Origin: Flavimaribacter sp039888615 | GTDB lineage: Bacteria; Pseudomonadota; Alphaproteobacteria; Rhizobiales; Rhizobiaceae | NCBI GenBank assembly: GCA_039888615.1 | Contig: JBDQQS010000017.1 | DNA: 64,000 nt | Strand: one strand, 5' to 3' | Shown: positions 16,283 through 25,013 of the stretch, piece after piece | Layout: each line of letters begins with the position of its first letter | How positions within the stretch are numbered: position 1 is the first letter of the stretch | Program-made: the position numbers and the translations under genes | Notes under the pieces: model-generated | The model's input: only the letters and a program-made list of their open reading frames with translations | Told to the model about the DNA's origin: nothing | The model's database searches: none

Positions 16283-18244
16283 CTATAGCACAATGGATTC
16301 CTTGAGTTTTTCGGTCGCAGACGGCCGATATGCTTCAAGCATGAAGCCGTCGAAGAATGCGGCAAGGTCTGCGTGTGCTTCAAGCGGAAGCACATGCGCC
16401 ACATACTGGTCCGGTCTGACCACGACCATGCAGCCAAGATCGCGGTCGACGCCCCGCGTGTCGAATATATCGCCGCGCGTCGGATCCGGGCAGTATATCT
16501 TGGTATAATCGATCAGACCGTGACGCCCTTTCACGGGCTTCAGAAATGCGGGTAGTGTTTCCAGCGCCAGTTCCCTGTGGCCCTGCTGGAATACCGCGCG
16601 GACGTCGATCACCGAATCGACATCGGAGTCCTCGGACGTGTACATGCACACCGGAGAATTGGGCGATCCGGAAAGGAACTTGCAGAGCGCATCAATCGAC
16701 GAGCCGGCTTTTGAGGGATCTTCCGAAGGCGCGAATGCATAAATACGCCACCGACCGTCTGCCATGGCGGCATGGCCAAGCTCGATCGGCTTTGCGTCAG
16801 CCAGACGGATAACCGGAGCGGAATGCAATCGCATGCCGATCGTCAATCCTTTCGCCAGATGCTGATGGGTCGGTTCGGCTGAAATCACGGATTGGCGATA
16901 GCGCGTTGCGGTCCCCGCCGTGTAACGGCCGTGGCGTACGAAATAATCCTGCACGTCGGCAGGCTCCACGCCGTCGGGATTATCGGCGGATTTCAAGGGC
17001 GCACTCAGCATTTTTGCCCATTCCCGATCGAAGTCGATCAGTTCCGCGGCGATCGCCTGGCGTTCGGCCGAATAGCTGTGCAGCAAGGTCGGCGGCGTCT
17101 GGCCTCTCAGAACCGCAGCGAGTTTCCAGCCGAGATTGAAGGCGTCCTGCATCGAAACATTCATGCCTTGCCCGGCCTTCGGACTGTGTGTGTGGCAGGC
17201 GTCGCCGGCAATAAAGACCCGCGGCAGGCGCTCCGCCACCTTGCTCTGTGGCACGTCATCGAATTTGTCGCACAGCCGTTGTCCGATCTCGTAGACCGAC
17301 CACCACGCCACCTCTTTCACATCGAAACTGTATGGATTGAGAATCCGTTTCGCCGCCGCGATTAGATGGTCAACGGTGATGTTGCGGTTCGCCACGCGTT
17401 CGTTTTTCCTCAGTTTGTCAAGCTCCACATAGACGCGGACAAGATAGTCGCCTTCCCGCGGTATCAACACGATACTGCCTTCGCCGGTCGACTGAATGAG
17501 CGATTTGCGGCGGATATCCGGAAAATCCGTCACTGTTAGAACGTCCATAACACCCCAGGCCTGATTGGCCGAATCGCCGCGCAATTCGCGACCCAGAAGC
17601 CGGCGAACCGCGCTTCGGGCGCCGTCGCACCCCACGACATAGCGCGCGCTGACGGTTTCCGTTTCACCTTCGTGACCCTGATCGACCCTTTCGAAACACG
17701 CAGTAACCGGTGAACCTTCCCCATCTCCGATTTGCATGTCGGTCAATCGACGCGAATAATACGGCGCCATCCGGGACGGTGATCCGCGCATGGTTTCGAG
17801 ATAGAAATCATGCACCCGAGCCTGATTGAGAATGACATGGGGGAACTCGGAAAGGCCGTCTTCCACGTCCTGAACTACGCCATGTCGCTTGATTGCATCC
17901 GGCCGGGCGTCGTCAGGCCTCCAGAAGGCTGTCTCGTTGACCCAATAGGCCTCCTTCAATACTCTTTCGCTAAAGCCAAAAGCGTGGAACATCTCCATTG
18001 TGCGACAAGCAATGCCGTCCGCCTGGCCCAATTCGAGCGGGCCGGGTTTCTGATCAACGATCATCGTCTTTATATCTGGGAAGGCCGACAGTTGCGTCGC
18101 CAGTGTAAGGCCAGCAGGGCCGCAACCGACAATCAGAACATCGACCGTGTCGGGCCAGTTTTCCCCGGACAAGGCCGGATGGGCCGTCGAAGCCTCGGAG
18201 ACCGCCGGGTCTCCAGTTCTGAATCCATTGAGATGAAATTGCAT
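16283..18244 (-). CDS. FAD-dependent aromatic hydroxylase, 3-hydroxybenzoate 4-monooxygenase-like
   Basis: A 653-residue flavoprotein monooxygenase of the phenol hydroxylase / MobA branch. It has the FAD GxGxxG motif (VDVLIVGCGPAGLTLA, Gly40-Gly42-Gly45), the DG motif (YVVGCDGARSAVRR), the GD motif (RVFIAGDACHTHSPKAGQGMNVSMQDA) and the C-terminal thioredoxin-like domain typical of phenol hydroxylases. The length and order match 3-hydroxybenzoate 4-monooxygenase, which makes protocatechuate; other phenols are possible. GGAGG lies eight bases before the ATG. The divergent MarR gene and the shared operator parallel the mobA-mobR pair described in Comamonas. No ring-cleavage genes are adjacent. 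Confidence 0.85.
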   Translation of the reverse strand: MQFHLNGFRTGDPAVSEASTAHPALSGENWPDTVDVLIVGCGPAGLTLATQLSAFPDIKTMIVDQKPGPLELGQADGIACRTMEMFHAFGFSERVLKEAYWVNETAFWRPDDARPDAIKRHGVVQDVEDGLSEFPHVILNQARVHDFYLETMRGSPSRMAPYYSRRLTDMQIGDGEGSPVTACFERVDQGHEGETETVSARYVVGCDGARSAVRRLLGRELRGDSANQAWGVMDVLTVTDFPDIRRKSLIQSTGEGSIVLIPREGDYLVRVYVELDKLRKNERVANRNITVDHLIAAAKRILNPYSFDVKEVAWWSVYEIGQRLCDKFDDVPQSKVAERLPRVFIAGDACHTHSPKAGQGMNVSMQDAFNLGWKLAAVLRGQTPPTLLHSYSAERQAIAAELIDFDREWAKMLSAPLKSADNPDGVEPADVQDYFVRHGRYTAGTATRYRQSVISAEPTHQHLAKGLTIGMRLHSAPVIRLADAKPIELGHAAMADGRWRIYAFAPSEDPSKAGSSIDALCKFLSGSPNSPVCMYTSEDSDVDSVIDVRAVFQQGHRELALETLPAFLKPVKGRHGLIDYTKIYCPDPTRGDIFDTRGVDRDLGCMVVVRPDQYVAHVLPLEAHADLAAFFDGFMLEAYRPSATEKLKESIVL

Positions 18245-18293
18245 CGATACGCCCTCCTCACGCCCCGCGACAGATCCGGGCTCGCGTTTTCTA

Positions 18294-18322
18294 TTGATCA
18301 GTATACTGATTATCAGTATACA
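18294..18322 (+). promoter_or_regulatory. Sigma-70-like promoter of marR-family gene
   Basis: TTGATC, 17 bases, TATACA. The spacer and -10 lie within the 21-bp palindrome at 18301-18321, so the regulator probably represses itself. A start point near 18329 would give a leader of about 25 bases. Confidence 0.55.
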
Positions 18323-18328
18323 TGTAAA
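18300..18328 (-). promoter_or_regulatory. Sigma-70-like promoter of monooxygenase gene
   Basis: On the minus strand TTTACA, 17 bases, TATACT, a close match to consensus. The spacer and -10 coincide with the palindrome, so a bound MarR dimer would block it together with the divergent promoter. Confidence 0.6.
18301..18321. promoter_or_regulatory. MarR-type operator, perfect 21-bp palindrome
   Basis: GTATACTGAT and its exact inverse ATCAGTATAC flank a single central T. Size and symmetry suit a MarR-family dimer. It lies between the divergent monooxygenase and MarR genes and covers both predicted promoters. Confidence 0.75.
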
Positions 18329-18354
18329 CCTTGATTGATCACAAGGAAATAGGC

Positions 18355-18816
18355 ATGGACAGTTATGATGTAATGCCGGGTCATCTGGTGCGCAGGTTGC
18401 AGCAGGCGGCGGTGGCGATCTTCCAGGTCGAGGTTGCGCGCGCGGGATACGATATGACGCCCGTTCAGTATGCGGCGCTGACCGCCGTCCGGGTCAATCC
18501 GGGCATCGATCAGGCGACGCTCGCAGGACTTATCGCCTATGATCGGACGACGATTACCGGCGTCGTCGATCGACTGACCCAGAAGGGTTTCCTGACGAGG
18601 AAGCCGAGCGAGACTGACCGGCGCGCCCGCATACTGCAAGTCACCGAAAACGGGGACAAGGCGCTTCGAGAAATCCAGCCTGCGGTGGAGCAAGCCCAGC
18701 ACATCATGCTGAGAGGTCTGGACGATGCTGAATCGCAGGAATTTATGCGCCTGCTCGCAAAAACCGTAAACGCCGTCAACGAACTCAGCCGCGCGCCGCT
18801 CAAGGCGATCAGATAG
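18355..18816 (+). CDS. MarR-family transcriptional regulator
   Basis: A 153-residue winged-helix regulator: MTPVQYAALTAVRVNPGIDQATLAGLIAYDRTTITGVVDRL is the DNA-binding helix region and KPSETDRRARIL is the wing, with dimer helices at both ends. ATG 18355 has AAGGA seven bases before it; the in-frame TTG at 18331 is less likely. Likely ligand is the aromatic substrate of the divergent monooxygenase, by analogy with MobR. The palindromic operator sits just upstream. Confidence 0.88.
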   Translation: MDSYDVMPGHLVRRLQQAAVAIFQVEVARAGYDMTPVQYAALTAVRVNPGIDQATLAGLIAYDRTTITGVVDRLTQKGFLTRKPSETDRRARILQVTENGDKALREIQPAVEQAQHIMLRGLDDAESQEFMRLLAKTVNAVNELSRAPLKAIR

Positions 18817-19017
18817 AATCTTCTTTCAATACTTGCCTTGTCGGGGTCGTCTGACGCTTCGTCGCGTTGCGTGACCAGGCGGGAATTCCGCTTTGCGCAT
18901 AACAAGGCGTTGCCGCCAACACGGGTCGAACAATTGCTCCTCAACCCTTACCGAACGCCGAGGAAGCGCTATAAGTACATTAAACAGGTGTTCACAACCT
19001 GAAAGCGAGGGATTTTG

Positions 19018-19413
19018 ATGGATATCAGCAAAGCAGGCGCCCGCCCTTCCAGACCGGGTCCTGAAGAGTGGTTTACAGGGCGGGTTCGGATCGATCCGTT
19101 GTTCGAAGCGCCTTCACCGGCTCGCGTCGCCGGCGCCAGCGTGACGTTTGAACCTGGAGCCCGTACCGCCTGGCACACACATCCGTTGGGGCAGACGCTG
19201 GTAATTTCAGCCGGGTTTGGACTGGCGCAACGCGAAGGCGGACCCATCGAGGAATTACGGCCGGGTGACGTCGTCTGGTTTGCGCCGGGTGAAAAACACT
19301 GGCACGGCGCCTCGCCTTCAACGGCGATGACCCATATAGCGATACAGGAAATGCAGGACGGCAAAGCTGTCGACTGGATGGAACAGGTCTCTGCGGAGCA
19401 GTATCCAGCCTGA
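19018..19413 (+). CDS. Cupin-domain protein
   Basis: A 131-residue single-domain cupin. The first motif is ARTAWHTHPLGQTLVISAG (metal ligands His-x-His) and the second PGDVVWFAPGEKHWHGA. It resembles the cupin family that includes carboxymuconolactone-decarboxylase-like and hydroxynitrile-lyase-like proteins, so an enzyme role is possible but not fixed. Start 19018 has GAGGG upstream; a TTG one codon earlier is ignored. A short inverted repeat (CAGGT at 18985, ACCTG at 18997) precedes it. The stop overlaps the next ATG (TGATG). Confidence 0.82.
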   Translation: MDISKAGARPSRPGPEEWFTGRVRIDPLFEAPSPARVAGASVTFEPGARTAWHTHPLGQTLVISAGFGLAQREGGPIEELRPGDVVWFAPGEKHWHGASPSTAMTHIAIQEMQDGKAVDWMEQVSAEQYPA

Positions 19414-19913
19414 TGGTATTTTCAAACATCCTCGACTTGTTGACTGGCCGGGCGCTCTCTCCGCCTCCGCGCATCCAGTTTGCCGCTCTGCCCTATCGCA
19501 CAAAGAAGAAGACCGTCGAGTATCTGCTTGTGACCAGTCGCGACACAGGCCGCTGGATCATACCCAAAGGCTGGCCGCTGAGCGGAGGCGATGTTGCAGA
19601 GACAGTGATGACGGAAGCTTGGGAAGAAGCCGGCATTTATGGAAAATTGCATGGTGAACCCGCCGGGCAGTACAGCTATGACAAAAAAATGGAGAGCCAT
19701 TCGGTTCGGTGCCGCGTCATTTTCTATCCTGTTCTGGTGACAAAACTCGCAAAGGATTTTCCAGAGCGAAACGAGCGCCAGAGGGAGTGGTTAAGCGCAA
19801 CCGAAGCCGCTGTGCGCATCCAGGAACCTGATCTGCGCGAACTGTTCGAGAGCGGAAGACTTGACGCATTGATCAACAGGATCGAGCACGGGGATCAGGA
19901 CGATTCGTCCTAG
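19413..19913 (+). CDS. NUDIX hydrolase
   Basis: A 166-residue NUDIX enzyme with the box GGDVAETVMTEAWEEAGI (GGx4Ex8EEAG; the usual Arg of REUxEE is replaced). The form resembles diphosphoinositol-polyphosphate-type or ADP-ribose-type NUDIX proteins of alphaproteobacteria (RIQFAALPYR, RWIIPKGWP). Substrate unknown. Translationally coupled to the cupin gene through TGATG. Confidence 0.88.
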   Translation: MVFSNILDLLTGRALSPPPRIQFAALPYRTKKKTVEYLLVTSRDTGRWIIPKGWPLSGGDVAETVMTEAWEEAGIYGKLHGEPAGQYSYDKKMESHSVRCRVIFYPVLVTKLAKDFPERNERQREWLSATEAAVRIQEPDLRELFESGRLDALINRIEHGDQDDSS

Positions 19914-20051
19914 ATATTCCGCCACAGGCTCATAAAAACTTCAGAATCCTCCAATAATGCGCCCGCCGGACATCGGGCCTCGCAATCTTATCCTCAGAAA
20001 AAAGACTGCAATTCGGACAAAAATTTGAGGCTACCGGCCAAATCTGCATAG

Positions 20052-21644
20052 GTGTTTCCGAAACTCGGGGGCCATACAATAAGCACCAAACATCCAGCGC
20101 TCAAAAAGAGCACGCTCGACAAGGATCTCGACAAATTCGTTCATCTCGAAGAGGCGACCGGATTCCTGTCGCGGGGCTTCGTGCTTCCGGGTTTGGGATT
20201 TCTGTTCATAGTGCTGTCGGGCGTGGTCGCCGCCATATCCGTGACCGGCGAGCCACGCGCGGCGTTTATCGTCGCCGCCACTGCGATCGGCGCCTATATG
20301 GCTCTCAATATCGGCGCCAACGACGTCGCCAACAATGTCGGGCCGGCCGTCGGATCGCGCGCCATGTCCATCACGACGGCGCTGCTGATTGCGGCCGTTT
20401 TCGAATCGGCCGGCGCGTTAATTGCCGGCGGAGACGTGGTTTCCACCATCTCCAAGGGCATTATCGATCCACAGACGGTCTCCGACCCGAATGTATTCAT
20501 TCTTGCAATGATGGCGGCGCTCATGTCGTCCGCCTTGTGGATTAATCTGGCGACCTGGCTCGGCGCGCCGGTGTCAACCACGCATGCGATTGTCGGCGGC
20601 GTTATGGGCGCCGGGATCGCCACATCCGGCTTTGGAGCCGTCGAGTGGCCAATAATCGGCGGCATAGCGGCAAGCTGGGTGATTTCTCCACTATTGGGAG
20701 GGGTCATCGCCGCAGCTTTCCTTGCGTTTATCAAGACGTTTGTCGTCTATCGCCAGGACAAGATTGCCGCCGCCCGACTCTGGGTTCCAATTCTGATCGC
20801 CATCATGACGGGCTCCTTCTCGGCCTATCTCGCCATGAAAGGCGTGAAGAAGATCATACACCTTTCACCGCTGGTTATATTGTTGATCGGCGTCGCCGGT
20901 TGCGCGCTCGGCTATTTCGCGGCAAAACCCTACATCCAACGGAAGTCGGCAGGCCTTCCAAACCGCAATCAGTCCTTGCGGCGCCTCTTCCGGCTTCCGT
21001 TGATCATCTCGGCCGCGCTTCTGTCGTTCGCCCATGGCGCCAATGATGTGGCCAACGCCATCGGTCCACTGGCGGCCATCGTCCATGTCGCCGAATTCGG
21101 CGCGGTGACGGCCAATGTGGGCATTCCGATCTGGGTCATGATGCTTGGAGGGCTTGGCATCTCCTTCGGTCTGGTCGTCTTCGGATCGAGACTCATCCGG
21201 ATGGTCGGAAAGCAGATCACCAAACTCAATCCGATGCGTGCTTATTGCGTTGCGCTGTCGGCGGCCATCACGGTCATTATCGCTTCCGCTCTGGGGCTGC
21301 CGGTGTCATCGACCCATATAGCCGTCGGCGCTGTCTTTGGCGTCGGTTTCTTCCGCGAATGGTACACTGCCAACTCTAGGCGCCGCGCCGACTACATGGC
21401 GCGCAAGGGTCATGGTCAACATCGCAACAAAACCGCCAAACCCCTGAAATCAAACGACTATGCGTACACACGGGATATGTTCGTGGCGGATAGCGCAGCT
21501 GTGGTCGGAAATCCGGAAGCGACGCGACGCAAGCTCGTCCGCCGCCAGCATTTCATCAGCATCGTCGCGGCTTGGATCATTACAGTTCCGGCGGCGACAC
21601 TTCTATCGGCCCTGATCTTTCTGGCAATGCAATCGCTAGGCTGA
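20052..21644 (+). CDS. Inorganic phosphate transporter, Pit family
   Basis: A low-affinity phosphate (metal-phosphate)/proton symporter, up to 530 residues and about 10-12 membrane helices. The duplicated Pit signature appears twice: GANDVANNVGPAVGS in the first half and GANDVANAIGPLAAI in the second, with APVSTTHAIVGG and LPVSSTHIAVGA re-entrant segments. The start is uncertain: GTG 20052 is the first in-frame start but has no good ribosome site, and no ATG follows before the conserved region. An ATA at 20079 has GGGGG upstream and aligns with where homologs begin (STKHP). The stop lies 9 bases from the converging gpmA stop. Confidence 0.9.
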   Translation: MFPKLGGHTISTKHPALKKSTLDKDLDKFVHLEEATGFLSRGFVLPGLGFLFIVLSGVVAAISVTGEPRAAFIVAATAIGAYMALNIGANDVANNVGPAVGSRAMSITTALLIAAVFESAGALIAGGDVVSTISKGIIDPQTVSDPNVFILAMMAALMSSALWINLATWLGAPVSTTHAIVGGVMGAGIATSGFGAVEWPIIGGIAASWVISPLLGGVIAAAFLAFIKTFVVYRQDKIAAARLWVPILIAIMTGSFSAYLAMKGVKKIIHLSPLVILLIGVAGCALGYFAAKPYIQRKSAGLPNRNQSLRRLFRLPLIISAALLSFAHGANDVANAIGPLAAIVHVAEFGAVTANVGIPIWVMMLGGLGISFGLVVFGSRLIRMVGKQITKLNPMRAYCVALSAAITVIIASALGLPVSSTHIAVGAVFGVGFFREWYTANSRRRADYMARKGHGQHRNKTAKPLKSNDYAYTRDMFVADSAAVVGNPEATRRKLVRRQHFISIVAAWIITVPAATLLSALIFLAMQSLG

Positions 21645-21653
21645 CCGAAATGG

Positions 21654-22289
21654 TCAGTGGGCGGCGGACATGTCGCCCAGAATTTCCTTTGAAGCCACGG
21701 TCGAATCCGGATTAAGGCGGTAGACTATCGGCACGCCCGTGGCGAGATTGAGTCCGGTGATTTCGTCCCGGCTCATCCGGTCGAGAACCATCACCAGCGA
21801 GCGCAGCGAGTTACCATGCGCAGCGACCAGGAGCTTCTGTCCGGACAGGACGCGCGGCAGAATTTCGGTCATGTAATAAGGCCACACGCGCGCGCCGGTG
21901 TCTTTGAGGCTTTCTCCGCCGGGCGGCGGCACATCGTAGGAGCGGCGCCAGATATGCACCTGTTCCTCTCCCCATCTCTCCCTGGCGTCATCCTTGTTGA
22001 GTCCAGCCAGATCGCCATAATCGCGTTCGTTCAGCGCTTCGTCATGAATAGTCTCTAGGTCCGGCTGATCGATCAGGTCGAGAATGATCTGGCAGGTGCG
22101 CTCAGCGCGCAGGAGGACAGACGTGAAGGCAATGTCGAACTGAACGCCACATTCCTTGAGGGCACGCGCGCCCTCTTCCGCCTCCGTGACACCCTTCTCG
22201 GTAAGGTCGGGATTCTTCCAGCCTGTAAACAGATTCTTGAGATTCCATTCGCTCTGGCCGTGGCGGACGAGCACAAGGGTGCCGGACAT
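21654..22289 (-). CDS. gpmA: 2,3-bisphosphoglycerate-dependent phosphoglycerate mutase
   Basis: Glycolytic enzyme that interconverts 3- and 2-phosphoglycerate. The 211-residue product has LVLVRHGQSEWNLKNLFTGWKNPDLTEKG with the phosphohistidine in RHG, ALNERDYGDLAGLNKDDAR, PPPGGESLKDT and the second catalytic His in VAAHGNSLRSLV. It is shorter than the E. coli enzyme, as usual in rhizobia. ATG 22289 has AAGG eight bases before it. It follows dapB by 16 bases. Confidence 0.95.
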   Translation of the reverse strand: MSGTLVLVRHGQSEWNLKNLFTGWKNPDLTEKGVTEAEEGARALKECGVQFDIAFTSVLLRAERTCQIILDLIDQPDLETIHDEALNERDYGDLAGLNKDDARERWGEEQVHIWRRSYDVPPPGGESLKDTGARVWPYYMTEILPRVLSGQKLLVAAHGNSLRSLVMVLDRMSRDEITGLNLATGVPIVYRLNPDSTVASKEILGDMSAAH

Positions 22290-22305
22290 GGAAATAACCT
22301 TTCGA

Positions 22306-23124
22306 TCAGTTTTCGGATAAGCCCAGGACATCAATCATGGAATAGATTCCCGGCTCGCGGTTGCGCGCCCACAGCGCCGCCTTGACCGCGCCGCGGGCAA
22401 AGATCGATCGGTCCGTCGCCTTGTGCGAAAGTTCCACCAATTCGCCTTCCCCTGCGAGCATCACCGTGTGTTCACCGACAATGGAACCGCCGCGCAGCGT
22501 CGCAAAGCCAATCGAACCGGCGGGACGCGGTCCGGTATGTCCGTCGCGCACCCGGATCGATGCTTCGTCGAGGTCAATGTCACGCCCTTCCGCCGCGGCC
22601 TCTCCGAGAAGCAGCGCCGTTCCCGACGGCGCATCCACCTTATGGCGGTGATGCATCTCGACAATTTCGATGTCCCAGTCCTCCGGATCCAGGGCCCTGG
22701 CGGCCTGGCGTACAAGCACGGACAGAAGATTGACGCCAAGGCTCATATTGCCCGACTTGACGATAATCGCTTTTTCCGCGGCTTTGCGGATTTTCTCCTC
22801 ATGCGCGGCGGCGCAACCGGTCGTCCCGATGACGTGAACCAATCTGTATTGGGCGGCGAGGCCTGCGTTCGCCACGCTGGCTTCCGGCGTAGTGAAATCC
22901 ACCAACCCATCTGACACGGCCACCGCCGCCTCAACATCATCGGTGAAGGCGACGCCGATCTCTCCGAGCTGCGCATGAACCCCGGCGTCTCTTCCGAGGA
23001 TATCCGATCCGCTTCGCTCGATCGCCGCAGAGACGACGACGCCGTCCATCGAGGCGATCGCACGGATGAGCGCCTGTCCCATCCGGCCGGCGGCGCCCGC
23101 GACAGCGAGCTTCATGTCACTCAT
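22306..23124 (-). CDS. dapB: 4-hydroxy-tetrahydrodipicolinate reductase
   Basis: Lysine and meso-diaminopimelate biosynthesis. The 272-residue enzyme has the nucleotide-binding GAAGRMGQALIRAI at the N-terminus, VDFTTPEA, GTTGCAAA and the substrate-binding EIVEMHHRHKVDAPSGTALLLGE. The start overlaps the stop of the ABC exporter gene by four bases (ATGA). Part of glk-exporter-dapB-gpmA on the minus strand. Confidence 0.96.
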   Translation of the reverse strand: MSDMKLAVAGAAGRMGQALIRAIASMDGVVVSAAIERSGSDILGRDAGVHAQLGEIGVAFTDDVEAAVAVSDGLVDFTTPEASVANAGLAAQYRLVHVIGTTGCAAAHEEKIRKAAEKAIIVKSGNMSLGVNLLSVLVRQAARALDPEDWDIEIVEMHHRHKVDAPSGTALLLGEAAAEGRDIDLDEASIRVRDGHTGPRPAGSIGFATLRGGSIVGEHTVMLAGEGELVELSHKATDRSIFARGAVKAALWARNREPGIYSMIDVLGLSEN

Positions 23125-25013
23125 TGAGCCGGGTCCTCTTTCGAAGGTTCAGCGCCATCCAGCAACTGCAGTTCTTTCTCCTCATGCCGTTTGCCAACAT
23201 CCTGCATCTTGAGGAATCGCGCGTAAAGGCCATCCTTCATGGCCGTCAGAGACCGATGGTCGCCCTGTTCGACCACTTTGCCTTCAAGAAGGACGACGAT
23301 CTTGTCGGCATGGGCGACGGTCGACAGCCTGTGCGCGATGACGAGAACAGTGCGGCCGCTCATCGCCTGTTCAAGCGCCTTCTGGACGAGAACCTCCGAT
23401 TCGGTGTCGAGCGCCGACGTCGCCTCGTCCAGAAGCAGGATTGGCGCATTGCGAATCAGAGCCCGCGCGATGGATATGCGCTGGCGCTGACCGCCGGACA
23501 GGCTCATGCCGGCTTCACCCACCGGCGTGTCGTACCCGTGTGGCTGCTCGAGGATGAAATCATGCGCGTAAGCAAGCCGCGCGGCCTGTTCGATCTCCTC
23601 ATTCGTGGCTTCCGGCCGTCCATAACGGATATTGTCGCGGATCGTGCCTTCGAACAGGTAAGGTTGCTGCGACACATAGGCGATCGCGTGACGCAATGAA
23701 TCCTTGGTGATTTTGGACACGTCCTGCCCGTCGATCAAAATACGCCCGCCGTCCGCGTCGTAGAAACGGGGCAGCAGGCTCATGATCGTCGACTTACCCG
23801 CGCCCGACGGACCGACCAGCGCGGTCATCTTGCCGCCTTCAGCGACGAAACTGACATTGTGGAGCACCGGGCTCGCCTCGCCGTAGCTAAAGGAAACATC
23901 CTCGAAACGGATCTCGGCGTCTTGAATCTCAAGCACCTCATCTCCGGACAGATCGGGCTGGTCCGGCTCTTCATCGAGGATTTCGTAGATCATGCGCGCG
24001 TTGACCATCGCGCCTTCCATGGTGATCTGCAGCCGCGCAAGCCGTTTTGCGGGTTCATAGGCGAACAGCAACGCCGTGACGAAAGAAAAGAAGTCGCCCG
24101 GCAGCACGCCGCCATAGATCGTGCGGATCGCCGCATAGGCAAGCACGCCGGCGATGGCGAGGCCGGCCAGCGTTTCCGTCAGCGGCCCGGTGCGTTCGGT
24201 TAGCCTTGCGATACGGTTGGACCGGGCTTCGGAGTCGCGAATGAGAACGTCGACATTCTTGCCGAGTTCCTTCTCCATCGTGAAGGCCTTTACAACCGCA
24301 ATTCCCTGCAGGGATTCCTGCATCGTGCCAAGCACGCGGCTGTTCACGAGAACCGCCTCCCGCGCTATGACCCGCAAGCGGGTTGCAATATAACGCAGAG
24401 CCAGCACAAGCGGCGGCGCCACCAGCACGACGCCGGCGAACAGAACCGGATCACGATAGATCATCACTGCGACTAGACCGATTACGGTGAGAAGATCGCG
24501 CGCAAGCGATGTGATGGTCATGTTCAGAACGGATCGAATGCCGCCGGCGTTCTGCGACACCCTCGCGGCGAGCTGCGCGGAACGCACCTCGCTCAGATAG
24601 CCGACGCTCATCTTCATGAGATGGGTGAAAAGACGACGCTGATAGCGCGCCACAATATTGTTGCCGACCTTTGCGAGGGCGACTGCCTGGCCATAGCCTG
24701 CAAGTCCGCGCACGACAAAGGTAAGGAAAACGGCGCCGCTAATCCACCAGACCACTTCCCCGCGCTGTTTCGCAAAAGCCTCGTCGACAATGTCCTTGGT
24801 GATCCAGGCGGTAAACGCAGTCGTCGCCGCAACCAGCATGAGGCAGGCGATGGCAAATATATAGGTGCCGACATAGTCGCGGAAATTCTCCGAGAATATG
24901 CGCTTCAGGAGCGGCCAGATTGTTTCCCTTTCCAGGGGTTTTTCTCGCGAATGAGGGCCTCTGCCCCGCGCCATTGGAGGCCTCATTCCGGGTGTTGGTC
25001 TGAACTGGTTCAT
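23121..25013 (-). CDS. ABC exporter, fused permease-ATPase (MsbA-like)
   Basis: A 630-residue half-transporter: six membrane helices in residues about 40-330, then an ATPase domain with Walker A (GPSGAGKST), Q-loop, signature LSGGQRQR, Walker B (ILLLDEATSALD) and the H-loop (VLVIAHRLSTV). Homologs in rhizobia are annotated as MsbA-like lipid or drug exporters; the substrate cannot be read from sequence. The N-terminus is basic and Pro-rich. ATG 25013 overlaps the glk stop by four bases (ATGA), which decides the start over the TTG at 25037. Confidence 0.9.
   Translation of the reverse strand: MNQFRPTPGMRPPMARGRGPHSREKPLERETIWPLLKRIFSENFRDYVGTYIFAIACLMLVAATTAFTAWITKDIVDEAFAKQRGEVVWWISGAVFLTFVVRGLAGYGQAVALAKVGNNIVARYQRRLFTHLMKMSVGYLSEVRSAQLAARVSQNAGGIRSVLNMTITSLARDLLTVIGLVAVMIYRDPVLFAGVVLVAPPLVLALRYIATRLRVIAREAVLVNSRVLGTMQESLQGIAVVKAFTMEKELGKNVDVLIRDSEARSNRIARLTERTGPLTETLAGLAIAGVLAYAAIRTIYGGVLPGDFFSFVTALLFAYEPAKRLARLQITMEGAMVNARMIYEILDEEPDQPDLSGDEVLEIQDAEIRFEDVSFSYGEASPVLHNVSFVAEGGKMTALVGPSGAGKSTIMSLLPRFYDADGGRILIDGQDVSKITKDSLRHAIAYVSQQPYLFEGTIRDNIRYGRPEATNEEIEQAARLAYAHDFILEQPHGYDTPVGEAGMSLSGGQRQRISIARALIRNAPILLLDEATSALDTESEVLVQKALEQAMSGRTVLVIAHRLSTVAHADKIVVLLEGKVVEQGDHRSLTAMKDGLYARFLKMQDVGKRHEEKELQLLDGAEPSKEDPAQ

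Noticed and set aside
21641..21657. Terminator between phosphate transporter and gpmA
   Set aside because: CTGACC-GAAAT-GGTCAG is only a 6-bp stem over the two stop codons with no T-tract.
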